Under the pieces are notes generated by a model. The model was not told the DNA's origin. It saw only the letters and a program-made list of their open reading frames with translations, and searched no databases. This document shows positions 26,090 through 35,220 of a stretch of 64,000 bases of DNA, one piece after another. The DNA is taken from contig JAEESZ010000004.1 in the NCBI GenBank assembly GCA_016286535.1, positions 186,001 through 250,000 of the forward strand. The letters are read 5' to 3'. Source of the DNA: Treponema sp. GTDB lineage: Bacteria > Spirochaetota > Spirochaetia > Treponematales > Treponemataceae. The position numbers and the translations under genes are program-made. Every line of letters starts with the position of its first letter. Positions within the stretch are counted from its first letter, which is position 1.

Positions 26090-26897
26090 AAATTGCGCCT
26101 TCATCCAGTTCTTTGCCAGTCATATTGTAAATTGCATCAATTATTCTGTTACGGTAAGTTGAATTACCCTCCCCGTTCTGCATCTTCTTCCAGGCAAGCT
26201 GGCCTGCAAGTCCCATTGCAGATACGGCAGCAGCACTTGCTTCCAGAATATTATCAGGATTTGCACAAATGAAGGCCGTCGTCATTCCGCTTAACTGACA
26301 GCCGGTTCCTGTAATTTTTCCCATTTCTGCCCGTCCGTTTCTGATAACATAGCATTTTTTTGCATTGCAGACTAAATCAATGGCTCCTGTAATGGCAATA
26401 ACAGCTCCTGTTTTAGACGCAAAGTCCTTTGCAAAGGCAATTGATTTTTCAAGATTTTCATCTGTTACAGCCTCATTTACATCTGCATCAACCCCTTTTG
26501 TACTGCCGCTTCCAACAGCTAGAGTTTTAATTTCGGAGATATTTCCGCGAATTACATCAAATTTGACTTTTTTAAGAAGTTCAAGGGCTGTATTGGTACG
26601 TAAGGCAGATGCTCCAGCTCCAACAGGGTCCAGAAGAAGTTTATGGCCAAGTTCATTTGCTTTCTGGCCTGCAAGAAACATTGAAGGAATTGTGTTTTTG
26701 TTTAAAGTTCCAATGTTGATGTTAAGACCATTACAAATTGAAGTAATTTCTTCAACCTCACCTTCATCATCACTCATAATGGGACTTCCCCCGCAGGCAA
26801 GAATGATGTTGGCAACATCGTTTACTGTAACATAATTTGTAATGTTGTGAATCAGCGGGCACTTTTCCCGCACATTAGATAAGATTTTTGAGAACAT
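26076..26897 (-). CDS. thiM: Hydroxyethylthiazole kinase
   Basis: A 273-residue ribokinase-fold enzyme with the ThiM signatures PLIHNITNYVTVND, GGSPIMSDDEGEVEEI, LLDPVGAGA, IRGNISEI and ITGTGCQLSG (catalytic Cys). It phosphorylates the thiazole precursor. It is the first gene behind the TPP riboswitch, with an AGAGG ribosome binding site. The set ThiM, ThiD, ThiE and CytX is salvage-only; no thiC or thiG is in the operon. Confidence 0.96.
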   Translation of the reverse strand: MFSKILSNVREKCPLIHNITNYVTVNDVANIILACGGSPIMSDDEGEVEEITSICNGLNINIGTLNKNTIPSMFLAGQKANELGHKLLLDPVGAGASALRTNTALELLKKVKFDVIRGNISEIKTLAVGSGSTKGVDADVNEAVTDENLEKSIAFAKDFASKTGAVIAITGAIDLVCNAKKCYVIRNGRAEMGKITGTGCQLSGMTTAFICANPDNILEASAAAVSAMGLAGQLAWKKMQNGEGNSTYRNRIIDAIYNMTGKELDEGAIYEIR

Positions 26898-26963
26898 AAC
26901 AAGCCTCTTTTTAAATAAAGTTGCCTGTTTGAATAGAATGCTTTTTGCCGAAAACGGCCAGAA

Positions 26964-27055
26964 ACTGTTTCCCTACGTTGGCATTATCCAAATCAGGTTA
27001 TGGGTCAAGACATACAGTCTACTCTCAGCAAGGTTTTACCAAGCTCCCCTAGTTG
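26964..27055 (-). promoter_or_regulatory. TPP riboswitch (THI element)
   Basis: On the minus strand the conserved core is clear: CTAGGGGAGC, GCTGAGAG, then ACCCATAACCTGATTTGGATAATGCC in two adjoining blocks, and AACGTAGGGAAA. This is the THI box that binds thiamine pyrophosphate. It lies about 70 bases upstream of thiM. A GC-rich hairpin (GGCCGTTTTCGGC) follows but without a T-tract, so control of translation is more likely than termination. Confidence 0.95.
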
Positions 27056-27106
27056 CAGAATATTATACAAATATTCAGAATTAATACAATATATTTTATT
27101 ATTTTA

Positions 27107-28426
27107 TTATTTAAAATCGTTTTTACGGTAATTTATGTTCATTATGATTCCCATACAAATCATGGAATTCCACAAAGATGAGCCTCCATAAGACAAAAAT
27201 AAAAGTGGAATACCTGTAATAGGCATTATTCCCATAACCATTCCAACGTTAATAAAAAAGTGGAAGGAGAACATGGCAAAAATGCCGGAGGCAATATAGG
27301 TTCCGTAATGATTTGAATTACGTTTAATTAATAAAAGCATTTTAATTAATAAAAAGAGATAAAGTCCAAAAACAATCAGACCGCCAATAAATCCGGTTTC
27401 TTCTGAAAGAATACTGAAAATAAAGTCAGTACTCTGCTGAGGTAAGAAGCGGTAGTGGCTCTGGGTTCCATTTAAAAATCCCCGTCCAAAAATACCACCA
27501 GAACCAATGGCAACTTTTGACTGAATAATATTCCAGCCCGCACCACGAGGATCAATGTTTGGATCCATAAATATGATAAGACGTTTAATCTGATATGGTT
27601 TTAAAACCTTTCCTGCCGCAATGGCAAGAATAAGGCCTAAAGCTAAAACTGAACTGAAATAGGTAATCCAGAAAAAGTATTTTGGTCCTTTAAAATATCT
27701 TCTTACAATAAAACCTATGGAACCGATTAGCACAATAGCGGCTGTTAAAATAAAGCGCAGCTTCATGTTTGTTAAAATAGACATGATTTTTAGCGGCGTT
27801 CTTGCAATTTCCTCATTCCAGACCGGCGCAATACAGAAAAAGATTGTAAAGACCGCCATTAAGAGGATATAGCAGATGTAAGAAAGCGGGATGCCTGCCA
27901 TAAAGGCCATTACAATAAAAATCGGAAAGTAAACGCTGGCAGTTCCCATATCTGGCTGAATCATAATTAAACCGAAAGGAACTAAAAAAATTAAACCTGC
28001 AATAATAAAGCGTTTTAAGGGATTTTCATTTTCGGAATCTGAAAAATACTTTGCAAGAAATAATATGTAAAAGGATTTTCCAAGTTCCGAAGGCTGAATA
28101 CCAAAATCACCAATACCAAGCCAGCTTCTTGCTCCGTTTACCTTTCTTCCAATATGTGGAATTAAAACCAAAACTAAAAAGCCAATTAAAATGCTGTAAA
28201 GGTAGATTGAGGTTTTTTCTGTTTTTCTGTAATCATACAAAGAAACAAGTACTAATAAGACAATTCCAAGGGAGGCCCAGATTATTTGTTTGATATATTC
28301 GTTTGTTACGGAAATTCCTTCTGAGTTTATAGATGAAGAATAGATAAACATTATACCAAGACTGACTAAAATCAATATGGCTAAAAGAAGTGTATAATCA
28401 AAAATTGATAAAAATTTATTTTTCAT
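27107..28426 (-). CDS. rodA: Rod-shape determining glycosyltransferase RodA (SEDS family)
   Basis: I start at the ATG at 28426, behind AGGGG and 7 bases after the mrdA stop, rather than the in-frame ATG at 28468 that would overlap mrdA. The about 439-residue protein has 10 or more helices and the SEDS motifs (DFGIQPSELGK, MIQPDMGTASVYF, RGAGWNIIQSKVAIGSGGIFGRG in parts, and a C-terminal GIPLLFLSYGGSS). RodA polymerises peptidoglycan glycan strands during cell elongation together with PBP2, encoded just upstream. Confidence 0.95.
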   Translation of the reverse strand: MKNKFLSIFDYTLLLAILILVSLGIMFIYSSSINSEGISVTNEYIKQIIWASLGIVLLVLVSLYDYRKTEKTSIYLYSILIGFLVLVLIPHIGRKVNGARSWLGIGDFGIQPSELGKSFYILFLAKYFSDSENENPLKRFIIAGLIFLVPFGLIMIQPDMGTASVYFPIFIVMAFMAGIPLSYICYILLMAVFTIFFCIAPVWNEEIARTPLKIMSILTNMKLRFILTAAIVLIGSIGFIVRRYFKGPKYFFWITYFSSVLALGLILAIAAGKVLKPYQIKRLIIFMDPNIDPRGAGWNIIQSKVAIGSGGIFGRGFLNGTQSHYRFLPQQSTDFIFSILSEETGFIGGLIVFGLYLFLLIKMLLLIKRNSNHYGTYIASGIFAMFSFHFFINVGMVMGIMPITGIPLLFLSYGGSSLWNSMICMGIIMNINYRKNDFK

Positions 28427-28433
28427 AAAGCCC

Positions 28434-30293
28434 CTATTCTCTTCTGCCCTGTTTTTGTAAATAATCAAAGCCTAAAGCGGTAATTGCTTCCTGACAAGTC
28501 TGATCGGCAAAATATCCCTGAATAATAATATTTGTACAATAAGGTGCCCACCATTCCCATTTATTGCAGGCTTCAACTACAGTTGCTACACAAATCTGAT
28601 CTTCCGGCGGCGCATCGTAAGGCGCATAGGCAACAAGCCAGGAATGCCAGCTGTTTTTGTAACCGTCAACTTCGGCTGTACCTGTTTTACAGGCAATCTG
28701 AACTATTTTGTTGTGCATTGGATACTGTGGAGTTCCGTCTGTAACGGTGTATCTTAAGGCTTCCTGTATTTCTTTCCAGATTGACTGGTCAATTGTTGAC
28801 TTTGTTAATACCTGTGGCTGAATTGTCTGTAAGATTTCTCCGGTTTCTGAGTCGCGGACTTCTTTTAGCAAATGAGGTTTGTAAATTGTACCGCTGTTTG
28901 CAACCATAGCCATCATATCTGCAAGCTGTAAAGGTGTTGCCTCCATATAGCCCTGTCCAATTGAACAGGACATTGTGTCTCCACCAAGCCAGCGTTCATT
29001 ATAGGTTTTGAATTTCCATTCAGCTGTAGGGACTCGGCCGGAAACCTGGCTTGGTAAGTCTATCTGGGCACTTTTTCCAAAGCCAAATTCTCGTGCATAC
29101 GAAGCAATTTTATCAATACCAAGATAATCTCGACCAATAGTCCAGTAATAAACATCGCAGGACTGGGCCATGGCGTTTTTCATGTCAAGCCAGCCGTGAC
29201 CAGGCTCATGCACGTGACAGTGGAAAGTTCGTCCACCATACTGCATATAGCCCTTACATTCGATTCTTGTTGTGGAAGGAAAGGCTTTTTCCTGAAGCAT
29301 TGCGGCACTCATAATAATTTTAAAGGTTGAGGCCGGAGGATAAGAATACTGTACAGCCCTGTTTACCAGGGGTTTATATTCATCATTTCTTAATTTATTG
29401 TATTCCTTTCCTGCATCGTCCGAACTGAAAATATTTGAATCAAAATATGGGTAACTAACCATTCCAAGAACTTCGCCTGAAGCAGGTTTTAAAACTACTA
29501 CAGCTCCTACCCTGTTTCCAAGGGCTTCTTCTGCAAGCTTTTGAACCCTGGAATCTATTGTTAAAACAAGGTTATTTCCCATTTTTGGAGGTTCAATAAT
29601 AGGAACATCAGAAAGAATTCGGCCGTGAACATCTACGGTAGCCATTTCCCGGCCTTCGGTACCCTGCAATAAAGAGTCATATTGTTTTTCAATTCCGGTT
29701 TTACCGACAATGGAGTTCTTCGAATATCCTTTATTATACAAAAGTGTAAATTCTTCCTGGGAAATATCGCCTACATAACCAACAATATGAGAAAGTGATT
29801 TTGTATGCTGATAGTTTCTTAATGGTTTTGATCCCCAGGAAACCCCGGGTAAATCGTATTTATTTTCTGCAATATTAGAAATTGTTGTAAAGCTTACATT
29901 TGATTTTACTTCTACAGAGGCGTAAGACCTCTTTTTAGGAATTTTTACATCTATGTCAGATTTAGGAATATCCAGCAGTTTTGCAAGTTTTGATATAACC
30001 GTATCATAGCGGTCTGAAGGAATTTCTCCAGGGGTAACGGAAACAACAAAGTGCTCTGTGTTGATAACCATTGGAAGGTTTGCATTTCTGTCAAAAATTT
30101 CTCCTCTCTGGGCAGGCAAAACCTTAATCTGACTGGAAAAAACTTTTGACTGGGAACGGTAATCTTCTCCCTGAACAATCTGCAGGGTAAAAAGTCTGTA
30201 AGCATATAAAGCAAATGATATTAATATTATAAAAAAAAGAATAAGAAGCTTTGTTGTTTTTGATAATTTTGAATCATACTGATTTCTAAACAT
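28434..30293 (-). CDS. mrdA: Penicillin-binding protein 2 (elongation transpeptidase)
   Basis: A 619-residue class B PBP: N-terminal membrane helix (LLILFFIILISFALYAYRLF), dimerisation domain with AQRGEIFDRN, and a transpeptidase domain with STFK (Ser322-Lys325), SCD (378-380) in place of SxN, and KTGT from residue 536. The enzyme cross-links new peptidoglycan in the elongasome. It overlaps mreD by 8 bases and is followed by rodA. Confidence 0.95.
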   Translation of the reverse strand: MFRNQYDSKLSKTTKLLILFFIILISFALYAYRLFTLQIVQGEDYRSQSKVFSSQIKVLPAQRGEIFDRNANLPMVINTEHFVVSVTPGEIPSDRYDTVISKLAKLLDIPKSDIDVKIPKKRSYASVEVKSNVSFTTISNIAENKYDLPGVSWGSKPLRNYQHTKSLSHIVGYVGDISQEEFTLLYNKGYSKNSIVGKTGIEKQYDSLLQGTEGREMATVDVHGRILSDVPIIEPPKMGNNLVLTIDSRVQKLAEEALGNRVGAVVVLKPASGEVLGMVSYPYFDSNIFSSDDAGKEYNKLRNDEYKPLVNRAVQYSYPPASTFKIIMSAAMLQEKAFPSTTRIECKGYMQYGGRTFHCHVHEPGHGWLDMKNAMAQSCDVYYWTIGRDYLGIDKIASYAREFGFGKSAQIDLPSQVSGRVPTAEWKFKTYNERWLGGDTMSCSIGQGYMEATPLQLADMMAMVANSGTIYKPHLLKEVRDSETGEILQTIQPQVLTKSTIDQSIWKEIQEALRYTVTDGTPQYPMHNKIVQIACKTGTAEVDGYKNSWHSWLVAYAPYDAPPEDQICVATVVEACNKWEWWAPYCTNIIIQGYFADQTCQEAITALGFDYLQKQGRRE

Positions 30294-30810
30294 TGTCTAC
30301 TTTATCCTTTGTAGATGTAATACACAGACTTTTAATAAAAAGATTAAGGAATCTGAAAATTATAGGTGCAAGTATTATATTTGCAAGCAGTTCAAATAAA
30401 AATTTATAAGACAGTATGCTTGTTACGTAAACATCGGTGTTTGGAAACAGCAGGGCTGTTAAATGAATAAGAAGAGCCTTAACTATAGTTCCAATTCCAA
30501 CGGTTAAAACCGGCATAAAGATACCTTTAAGAATTATGGATTCAGAAAAGAAACCATAAACATAGCCGATTATCGTCCTGTAAAGACAATTAAAGCCAAA
30601 TGGTATGCCTGTGGAAAAATCAAGGAAGAGCCCTGAAATAAAGCCCTGGGTTTCTCCAAAGAATTTTCCGTTCAAAAGTGAAAAATATATTGAACAGATT
30701 AATACTAAATCGGGAACGACAAGTAAAAAACTGATATTTGAAAGAATTGAAGATTCTATAATTACTGCACTTAATAAAATAAAGGTACTAATAAAAAAAG
30801 GTTTAATCAT
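30286..30810 (-). CDS. mreD: Rod-shape determining protein MreD
   Basis: A 174-residue very hydrophobic protein with about five membrane helices, in the conserved mreC-mreD-mrdA position. Its sequence (LVVPDLVLICSIYFSLLNGKFFGETQGFISG) fits the weakly conserved MreD family. It shares a base with the mreC stop and overlaps mrdA. MreD links MreC and the synthesis enzymes to MreB at the membrane. Confidence 0.88.
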   Translation of the reverse strand: MIKPFFISTFILLSAVIIESSILSNISFLLVVPDLVLICSIYFSLLNGKFFGETQGFISGLFLDFSTGIPFGFNCLYRTIIGYVYGFFSESIILKGIFMPVLTVGIGTIVKALLIHLTALLFPNTDVYVTSILSYKFLFELLANIILAPIIFRFLNLFIKSLCITSTKDKVDNV

Positions 30811-31697
30811 CAGTCTGCCTCTTGTCTGTCAGTATTCTTTCTGTCATTTAATTCTTTTTGATTAACAACAATGATTATTTCAAGTTTTGAAAAATCGATA
30901 ATTGGTGTTAATTCTATATCAAGGGTGGAACTGTAAGCCTGAGAAGATATTTTTGATATGGTTCCAATAGGAATATCCCTCATGTAATTATCGTTTTCGC
31001 CGGAAGTTACAACGATATCACCATAATGAAGCTGGTCAACTACCCTTTTACGGATATATCGTAAATAAAGAGGATTTTCGTGACTACCCATACCATTTAC
31101 AAGTCCAAGGTCTCTTGTATTTTGAATTCTTGCAGAAACCATGCAGTTCATATTGTAAATAGGCATAATCTGACTGGTAAAGGTGCCTACAGAAACAATT
31201 TTTCCTACCAGCGCCTGGCTTCCGTTCTGAATGGCAAGAACCGGCATATTCTTTTTAATTCCGTTTACACTTCCTTTGTTAATTGTTATATAGGCATAAG
31301 CATTATCTAAGTCTCTTGCAATAATTTGGGCAGGAATATTTTTTTCATCAAGTGATAAAGAAAAATCAAGCTGTTCACGTAGCCTTTCGTTTTCCTTACG
31401 GATATCTGCATTATTTCTCTGCATCTGCTCATAATTTTCGAGCTTTAATAAGAGGGCATCGTAATCCTTTCTAAGTTTTCTTAATTCACCAATTGAAGAA
31501 AATGTATTTTTTACTCCACTTGTAACGTAATTTACACCTTTTTCCATAGAGGAAATAACAGAAAAACCAATCCGCTTAAAATTCAGAACAAAAGCACCTG
31601 AATTAAAAGCGAGCATAGTTGAAGAGACTGCAATAAGAATTACAAAGAGAAATTCAGAAATACGGAATTTCAGCGAAGTTTTGTTTTTTTTGACCAT
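30810..31697 (-). CDS. mreC: Rod-shape determining protein MreC
   Basis: A 295-residue bitopic protein: N-terminal helix (FVILIAVSSTMLAFNSGAF), a coiled coil at about 65-115 and a double beta-barrel periplasmic domain with GSVNGIKKNMPVLA and GDIVVTSGENDNYMRDIPIG. It lies 15 bases after mreB. MreC is the periplasmic scaffold of the elongasome that activates PBP2. Confidence 0.94.
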   Translation of the reverse strand: MVKKNKTSLKFRISEFLFVILIAVSSTMLAFNSGAFVLNFKRIGFSVISSMEKGVNYVTSGVKNTFSSIGELRKLRKDYDALLLKLENYEQMQRNNADIRKENERLREQLDFSLSLDEKNIPAQIIARDLDNAYAYITINKGSVNGIKKNMPVLAIQNGSQALVGKIVSVGTFTSQIMPIYNMNCMVSARIQNTRDLGLVNGMGSHENPLYLRYIRKRVVDQLHYGDIVVTSGENDNYMRDIPIGTISKISSQAYSSTLDIELTPIIDFSKLEIIIVVNQKELNDRKNTDRQEAD

Positions 31698-31712
31698 TGC
31701 TCTAGCTTTTTA

Positions 31713-32750
31713 CTAGTCATTAAGACTGTCGTATACAGAACGTTCTGAAGAATAATCCTTAAATAATTCGAAAGCTTCTCCAGCGCCAAGAGCAACACAT
31801 TCAAGAGGTTTTTCAACCAGAATAACAGGAACTCCAGTTTCTTTAGAAATCAGGTCTGGTAAACGTCGAAGCATAGAACCACCACCTGTCATAACAATAC
31901 CTCTTTCGATAATGTCTGAAGCAAGCTCTGGAGGTGTTTCGCTTAATACAATTTTAATTTCTTCTACAATTTTTGTAACAGGATCTTTTAAAGCTTCCCT
32001 TACTTCTACAGAGTCAATTTCAAGACGTCTAGGAAGACCTGTAATAGCATCAGTTCCCTTTAATTCCATCTTTTCGATTGTTTTTTCTGGAGCTGCGTTA
32101 CCAATCTGAATCTTTAATCTTTCTGCAGCAGGCTGTCCAATAATAAGGTTATGTACACTTCTTACATGTTTTACAATGGCTTCATCAAACTTATCACCAC
32201 CGATTCTGATTGAGTGTGTAACAACCATACCGCCTAATGAAATTACAGAAATTTCTGTAGTTCCACCACCAATGTCACAAATCATATGTCCGGCTGGTTC
32301 AAAAATAGGAATCTTGGCACCAATAGCGGCTGCTCTTGACTCTTCTATAACTTCAACTTCCTTTGCACCGGCTTTAAGGGCTGCTTCAATAACTGCACGT
32401 CTTTCTACATCTGTAATGCAGGAAGGAATACCAATTTTCATTCTTACAGATTTAAAAAACTGATGGCGGGGAATAATTTTTGAAATAAAGTATTTAATCA
32501 TTTTTTCGGTACTGTCTATATCTGCAATAACACCGTCTGCCAGAGGTCTGATTGCCATAATATTTCCAGGTGTACGGTCCAGCATACATTTAGCTTCTGA
32601 ACCAACTGCCAGAATTCTTTTTGTTCCTTTTTCTACGGCAATTACAGAAGGTTCATCAATAACCATTCCCTTTCCACGTACATAAATCAAAGTGTTACAT
32701 GTACCTAAATCAATTCCAATATCAGTTTTGAAACTGTCTAATAATGACAT
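31713..32750 (-). CDS. mreB: Actin-like rod-shape protein MreB
   Basis: A 345-residue actin-fold ATPase with [15 protein letters not shown] (phosphate 1), [29 protein letters not shown] (phosphate 2) and the adenosine motif [16 protein letters not shown] strong GGAGG ribosome binding site precedes the ATG. MreB filaments guide lateral wall synthesis. It heads mreC-mreD-mrdA-rodA, behind a TPR gene 26 bases upstream. Confidence 0.97.
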   Translation of the reverse strand: MSLLDSFKTDIGIDLGTCNTLIYVRGKGMVIDEPSVIAVEKGTKRILAVGSEAKCMLDRTPGNIMAIRPLADGVIADIDSTEKMIKYFISKIIPRHQFFKSVRMKIGIPSCITDVERRAVIEAALKAGAKEVEVIEESRAAAIGAKIPIFEPAGHMICDIGGGTTEISVISLGGMVVTHSIRIGGDKFDEAIVKHVRSVHNLIIGQPAAERLKIQIGNAAPEKTIEKMELKGTDAITGLPRRLEIDSVEVREALKDPVTKIVEEIKIVLSETPPELASDIIERGIVMTGGGSMLRRLPDLISKETGVPVILVEKPLECVALGAGEAFELFKDYSSERSVYDSLND

Positions 32751-32776
32751 ATATTCCTCCCATTTTTTTTAATCGT

Positions 32777-33733
32777 CTAATAATTATTAATTTTTTGTAA
32801 AGCAAGAGGATGATTTACCTGAAGCCTTAAAGCTGTTCGCCATTCTGCCCTTGCTTTTACTATATTTCCCTCTTTCTCATATATTACACCAATTCCATAA
32901 TGTGCGTCAGCAGAATTTTCATTTTTTGTTAAAACTTTATTAAATTCTTCCATCGCCTGATCATATTTTTCCTGGTCTATATATATGGAACCTAAAAGGT
33001 ATAAACTTTTAAGTATTAATTCCTCATTCTGACTGTTTCTTATAATTCTAAAAAGATATTGTTCTGCTGCAGAAAGTTCTTTTGCGTTATAGTACTGTTC
33101 TGCAATGGCTAAAAGAAGTGTATCTGATTCCCTGACTAAGAGAGCTTCAGTAAAGGCAGAAATACTTTCCATGGTTTTTCCAAGGGCTGCATAACTTAAG
33201 CCAAGGTATTCTGCAATATCGTCTGCTTCATAGCCGTTTTCTTTAGCCATCAATAAATATTTTACAGCTAAATCTGAATAATAGTAGGTTGTGATTGTAT
33301 TTTTATAAAAATAGGATTTACCCAGAACATAATATAACTGTGGTTTCAGGGAGTCTGATGCATCGTAAAGGGCAATTCTTAAATTGTTAATACATTCATC
33401 AAGGTAAGACTGAGCCTGCTGTGTATCTGTCTGAGCCTGAGCAAGATAAAAACTTGCATAAGCGTAATAAGTTAAGGCTGTATTGTTATAGGGATTTTTT
33501 TCAAGAAAATATTTTGCCTGCTGATAAACTAAGGAATAATCATTTTGTGACCAGGCTTTTTTGATTGATTTTATTGTGACTTTATTTGATTCAAGTTTAT
33601 TGTATAAAAAAACTCCGCCAATGCTCAGACCGGCAATTAAAAGAAGTCCCAGTGTTATTCCTATGATTTTTGCAAGGAGATAACTTTTTTTATGAGCTTT
33701 TGTGTTGTTTTCAATTACTATTGAATCATTCAT
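32777..33733 (-). CDS. Membrane-anchored TPR protein
   Basis: A 318-residue protein with an N-terminal membrane helix (IIGITLGLLLIAGLSIGGVFLY) and about seven TPR-like helix pairs, the last being the best (SADAHYGIGVIYEKEGNIVKAR). It is the first gene of the cell-shape operon, 26 bases ahead of mreB and just downstream of rnpB. A scaffold role in envelope assembly is inferred from location and repeats. Confidence 0.8.
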   Translation of the reverse strand: MNDSIVIENNTKAHKKSYLLAKIIGITLGLLLIAGLSIGGVFLYNKLESNKVTIKSIKKAWSQNDYSLVYQQAKYFLEKNPYNNTALTYYAYASFYLAQAQTDTQQAQSYLDECINNLRIALYDASDSLKPQLYYVLGKSYFYKNTITTYYYSDLAVKYLLMAKENGYEADDIAEYLGLSYAALGKTMESISAFTEALLVRESDTLLLAIAEQYYNAKELSAAEQYLFRIIRNSQNEELILKSLYLLGSIYIDQEKYDQAMEEFNKVLTKNENSADAHYGIGVIYEKEGNIVKARAEWRTALRLQVNHPLALQKINNY

Positions 33734-33751
33734 TTTTTTTATAAAATAAAA

Positions 33752-34189
33752 CAGATGGGATAATAAGCCGGGTTCTGTCTGGTATTAAAGGTTGCCCCCT
33801 AATACTAATGACCATCTATCCGCATTGAATGTTACCATTCAACTCCAGCGATTTACCCGCAGTATTGCTCGGAAAAACATTACTGCCACTTAATCTTGCT
33901 CCAAATGAGGTTTACAAGCCCTGACTGTTACCAGCCAGGCGGTAGTCTCTTACACTGCCTTTTCACCCTTACCAGTTATTACTGGCGGTAATATTTCTGT
34001 TGCACTTTCTGTCATCGCATGGGCTTTACAAGCTTAAAATAACCTTTAACTTACGTTAGTATTACTAATCTTATGCAGCTTCCATTTGATGCCCGGTTAT
34101 TATCCGGCATTTTTTCCGAAGGAGCCCGGACTTTATCTCATTACTATATCTTATCATCAGGATATGGCAACGCGGTCATATCCCATCTG
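33752..34189 (-). ncRNA. rnpB: RNase P RNA (bacterial type A-like)
   Basis: On the minus strand the ends pair perfectly (P1: CAGATGGGATA with TATCCCATCTG). Between them are the conserved blocks GAAAGTCCGGGCTCC, AGAGACTACCGCCT, GGTAAGGGTGAAAAGGC and ACAGAACCCGGCTTA of the catalytic core. Length about 438 bases. It matures the 5' ends of tRNAs. It is placed between the zinc-ribbon gene and the TPR-mreB operon. Confidence 0.96.
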
Positions 34190-34199
34190 TATAATTTAA

Positions 34200-35141
34200 C
34201 TATTCTTCGTCTTCTGGTTCTTCTTCTTCGTCGTCATCAAGATCTTCATCATCAAGATCTTCGTCACCATCAAGGTCTTCGTCGTCGAGACCAGAATCTT
34301 CATCATTGTATTCTGAATCTTCGTCTCTTTCGTCTTCGTCTAAGTCTTCTTCGTCTTCAAAGTCATCATCATCGAGATCAGCAAGAGAACCAACAGCACT
34401 GATATCGAAGTAATTTTCTGCTTCGTCTTCGGCAATTTCTTCGTAATAAAGAATTCGTGAACAGTATGGGCAGAACATGATGTTTTCGCCAGTTCTTACA
34501 ATGTTAGCAAACTGAGCTGGAAGAATCATATGACAACCTGTACAAACACCGTTTTTTACAGCTACGATACCTTCAGAGTTTCTCTGAATAATTCTCTGGA
34601 ATTTGAAGAGAATTTCCTGATCGAGCTTAGAGCTGAGTTTTGTTTCTTTTGATTTAAGATCATCAAGTTTTTTATTGTACTGGTCTAACTGTTTATTTAA
34701 AGCTTTGCGGCTTTCGTTTAAATCGTCTTCCTGAGATTTAATCATATCTTCAGAAGTTTTGATTACTTCCTTTAAGCCGGCAAGTTTCTTTTCAGCTTCG
34801 TGGAGATTTCCCCTTACCTTTTCTTCCTTGCCTTTAGCTTCGTTAATTGCTTTTTCAAGAGTATCAAATTCTCTGTGAGTTTCGATACTACTTAATTTCT
34901 GTTCATCAGCCTCACGGTTTTTAACAACTTCATCAAGTTCCTGTTTAAGATTGTTAACGTTAGTTTTTACATCTTCGTATTCTGTATTCTTTTCAATGAA
35001 TTCAGACTTTAATCTGGAAAGAAGAGCTTCCTGTGTTGAAAGCTGTTTTGGGGTTTCTTCAACCTTTTTTTCTAAGTCGTATTTTTCTACCAGAATACCC
35101 TGTAATTCCTTTAAGTTATCAAAATCGTTTGTTGTTACCAT
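34200..35141 (-). CDS. Coiled-coil zinc-ribbon protein with acidic tail
   Basis: A 313-residue protein. Residues about 10-185 form a long antiparallel coiled coil; Cys200, Cys203, Cys224 and Cys227 form a C4 zinc ribbon of the zf-RING_7 type; residues 256-313 are almost only Asp and Glu (with repeated DLDDEDL units, visible as DNA repeats at 34200-34376). The first two parts match the widespread CT398/CdsZ-like family found in spirochaetes and chlamydiae. It lies upstream of rnpB and downstream of rpoD. Its molecular role is unknown. Confidence 0.85.
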   Translation of the reverse strand: MVTTNDFDNLKELQGILVEKYDLEKKVEETPKQLSTQEALLSRLKSEFIEKNTEYEDVKTNVNNLKQELDEVVKNREADEQKLSSIETHREFDTLEKAINEAKGKEEKVRGNLHEAEKKLAGLKEVIKTSEDMIKSQEDDLNESRKALNKQLDQYNKKLDDLKSKETKLSSKLDQEILFKFQRIIQRNSEGIVAVKNGVCTGCHMILPAQFANIVRTGENIMFCPYCSRILYYEEIAEDEAENYFDISAVGSLADLDDDDFEDEEDLDEDERDEDSEYNDEDSGLDDEDLDGDEDLDDEDLDDDEEEEPEDEE

Positions 35142-35220
35142 ATATGGTCCTCATTAAAAAAATAATATATAAGTATAAAATAATTGACTCTTTTAGTCTA
35201 TAAATAGCCGCCGGCAGCCT

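Noticed and set aside
32176..32463. Plus-strand ORF antisense to mreB (95 aa), with similar ORFs antisense to mfd, thiM and the purine permease
   Set aside because: These are mirror frames of strongly conserved genes, without ribosome binding sites or protein-like motifs.
34073..34402. Plus-strand ORF with His/Gln/Leu repeats (109 aa)
   Set aside because: It is antisense to the acidic tail of the zinc-ribbon gene and to the 5' part of rnpB; the repeats are the complement of the Asp/Glu codons.
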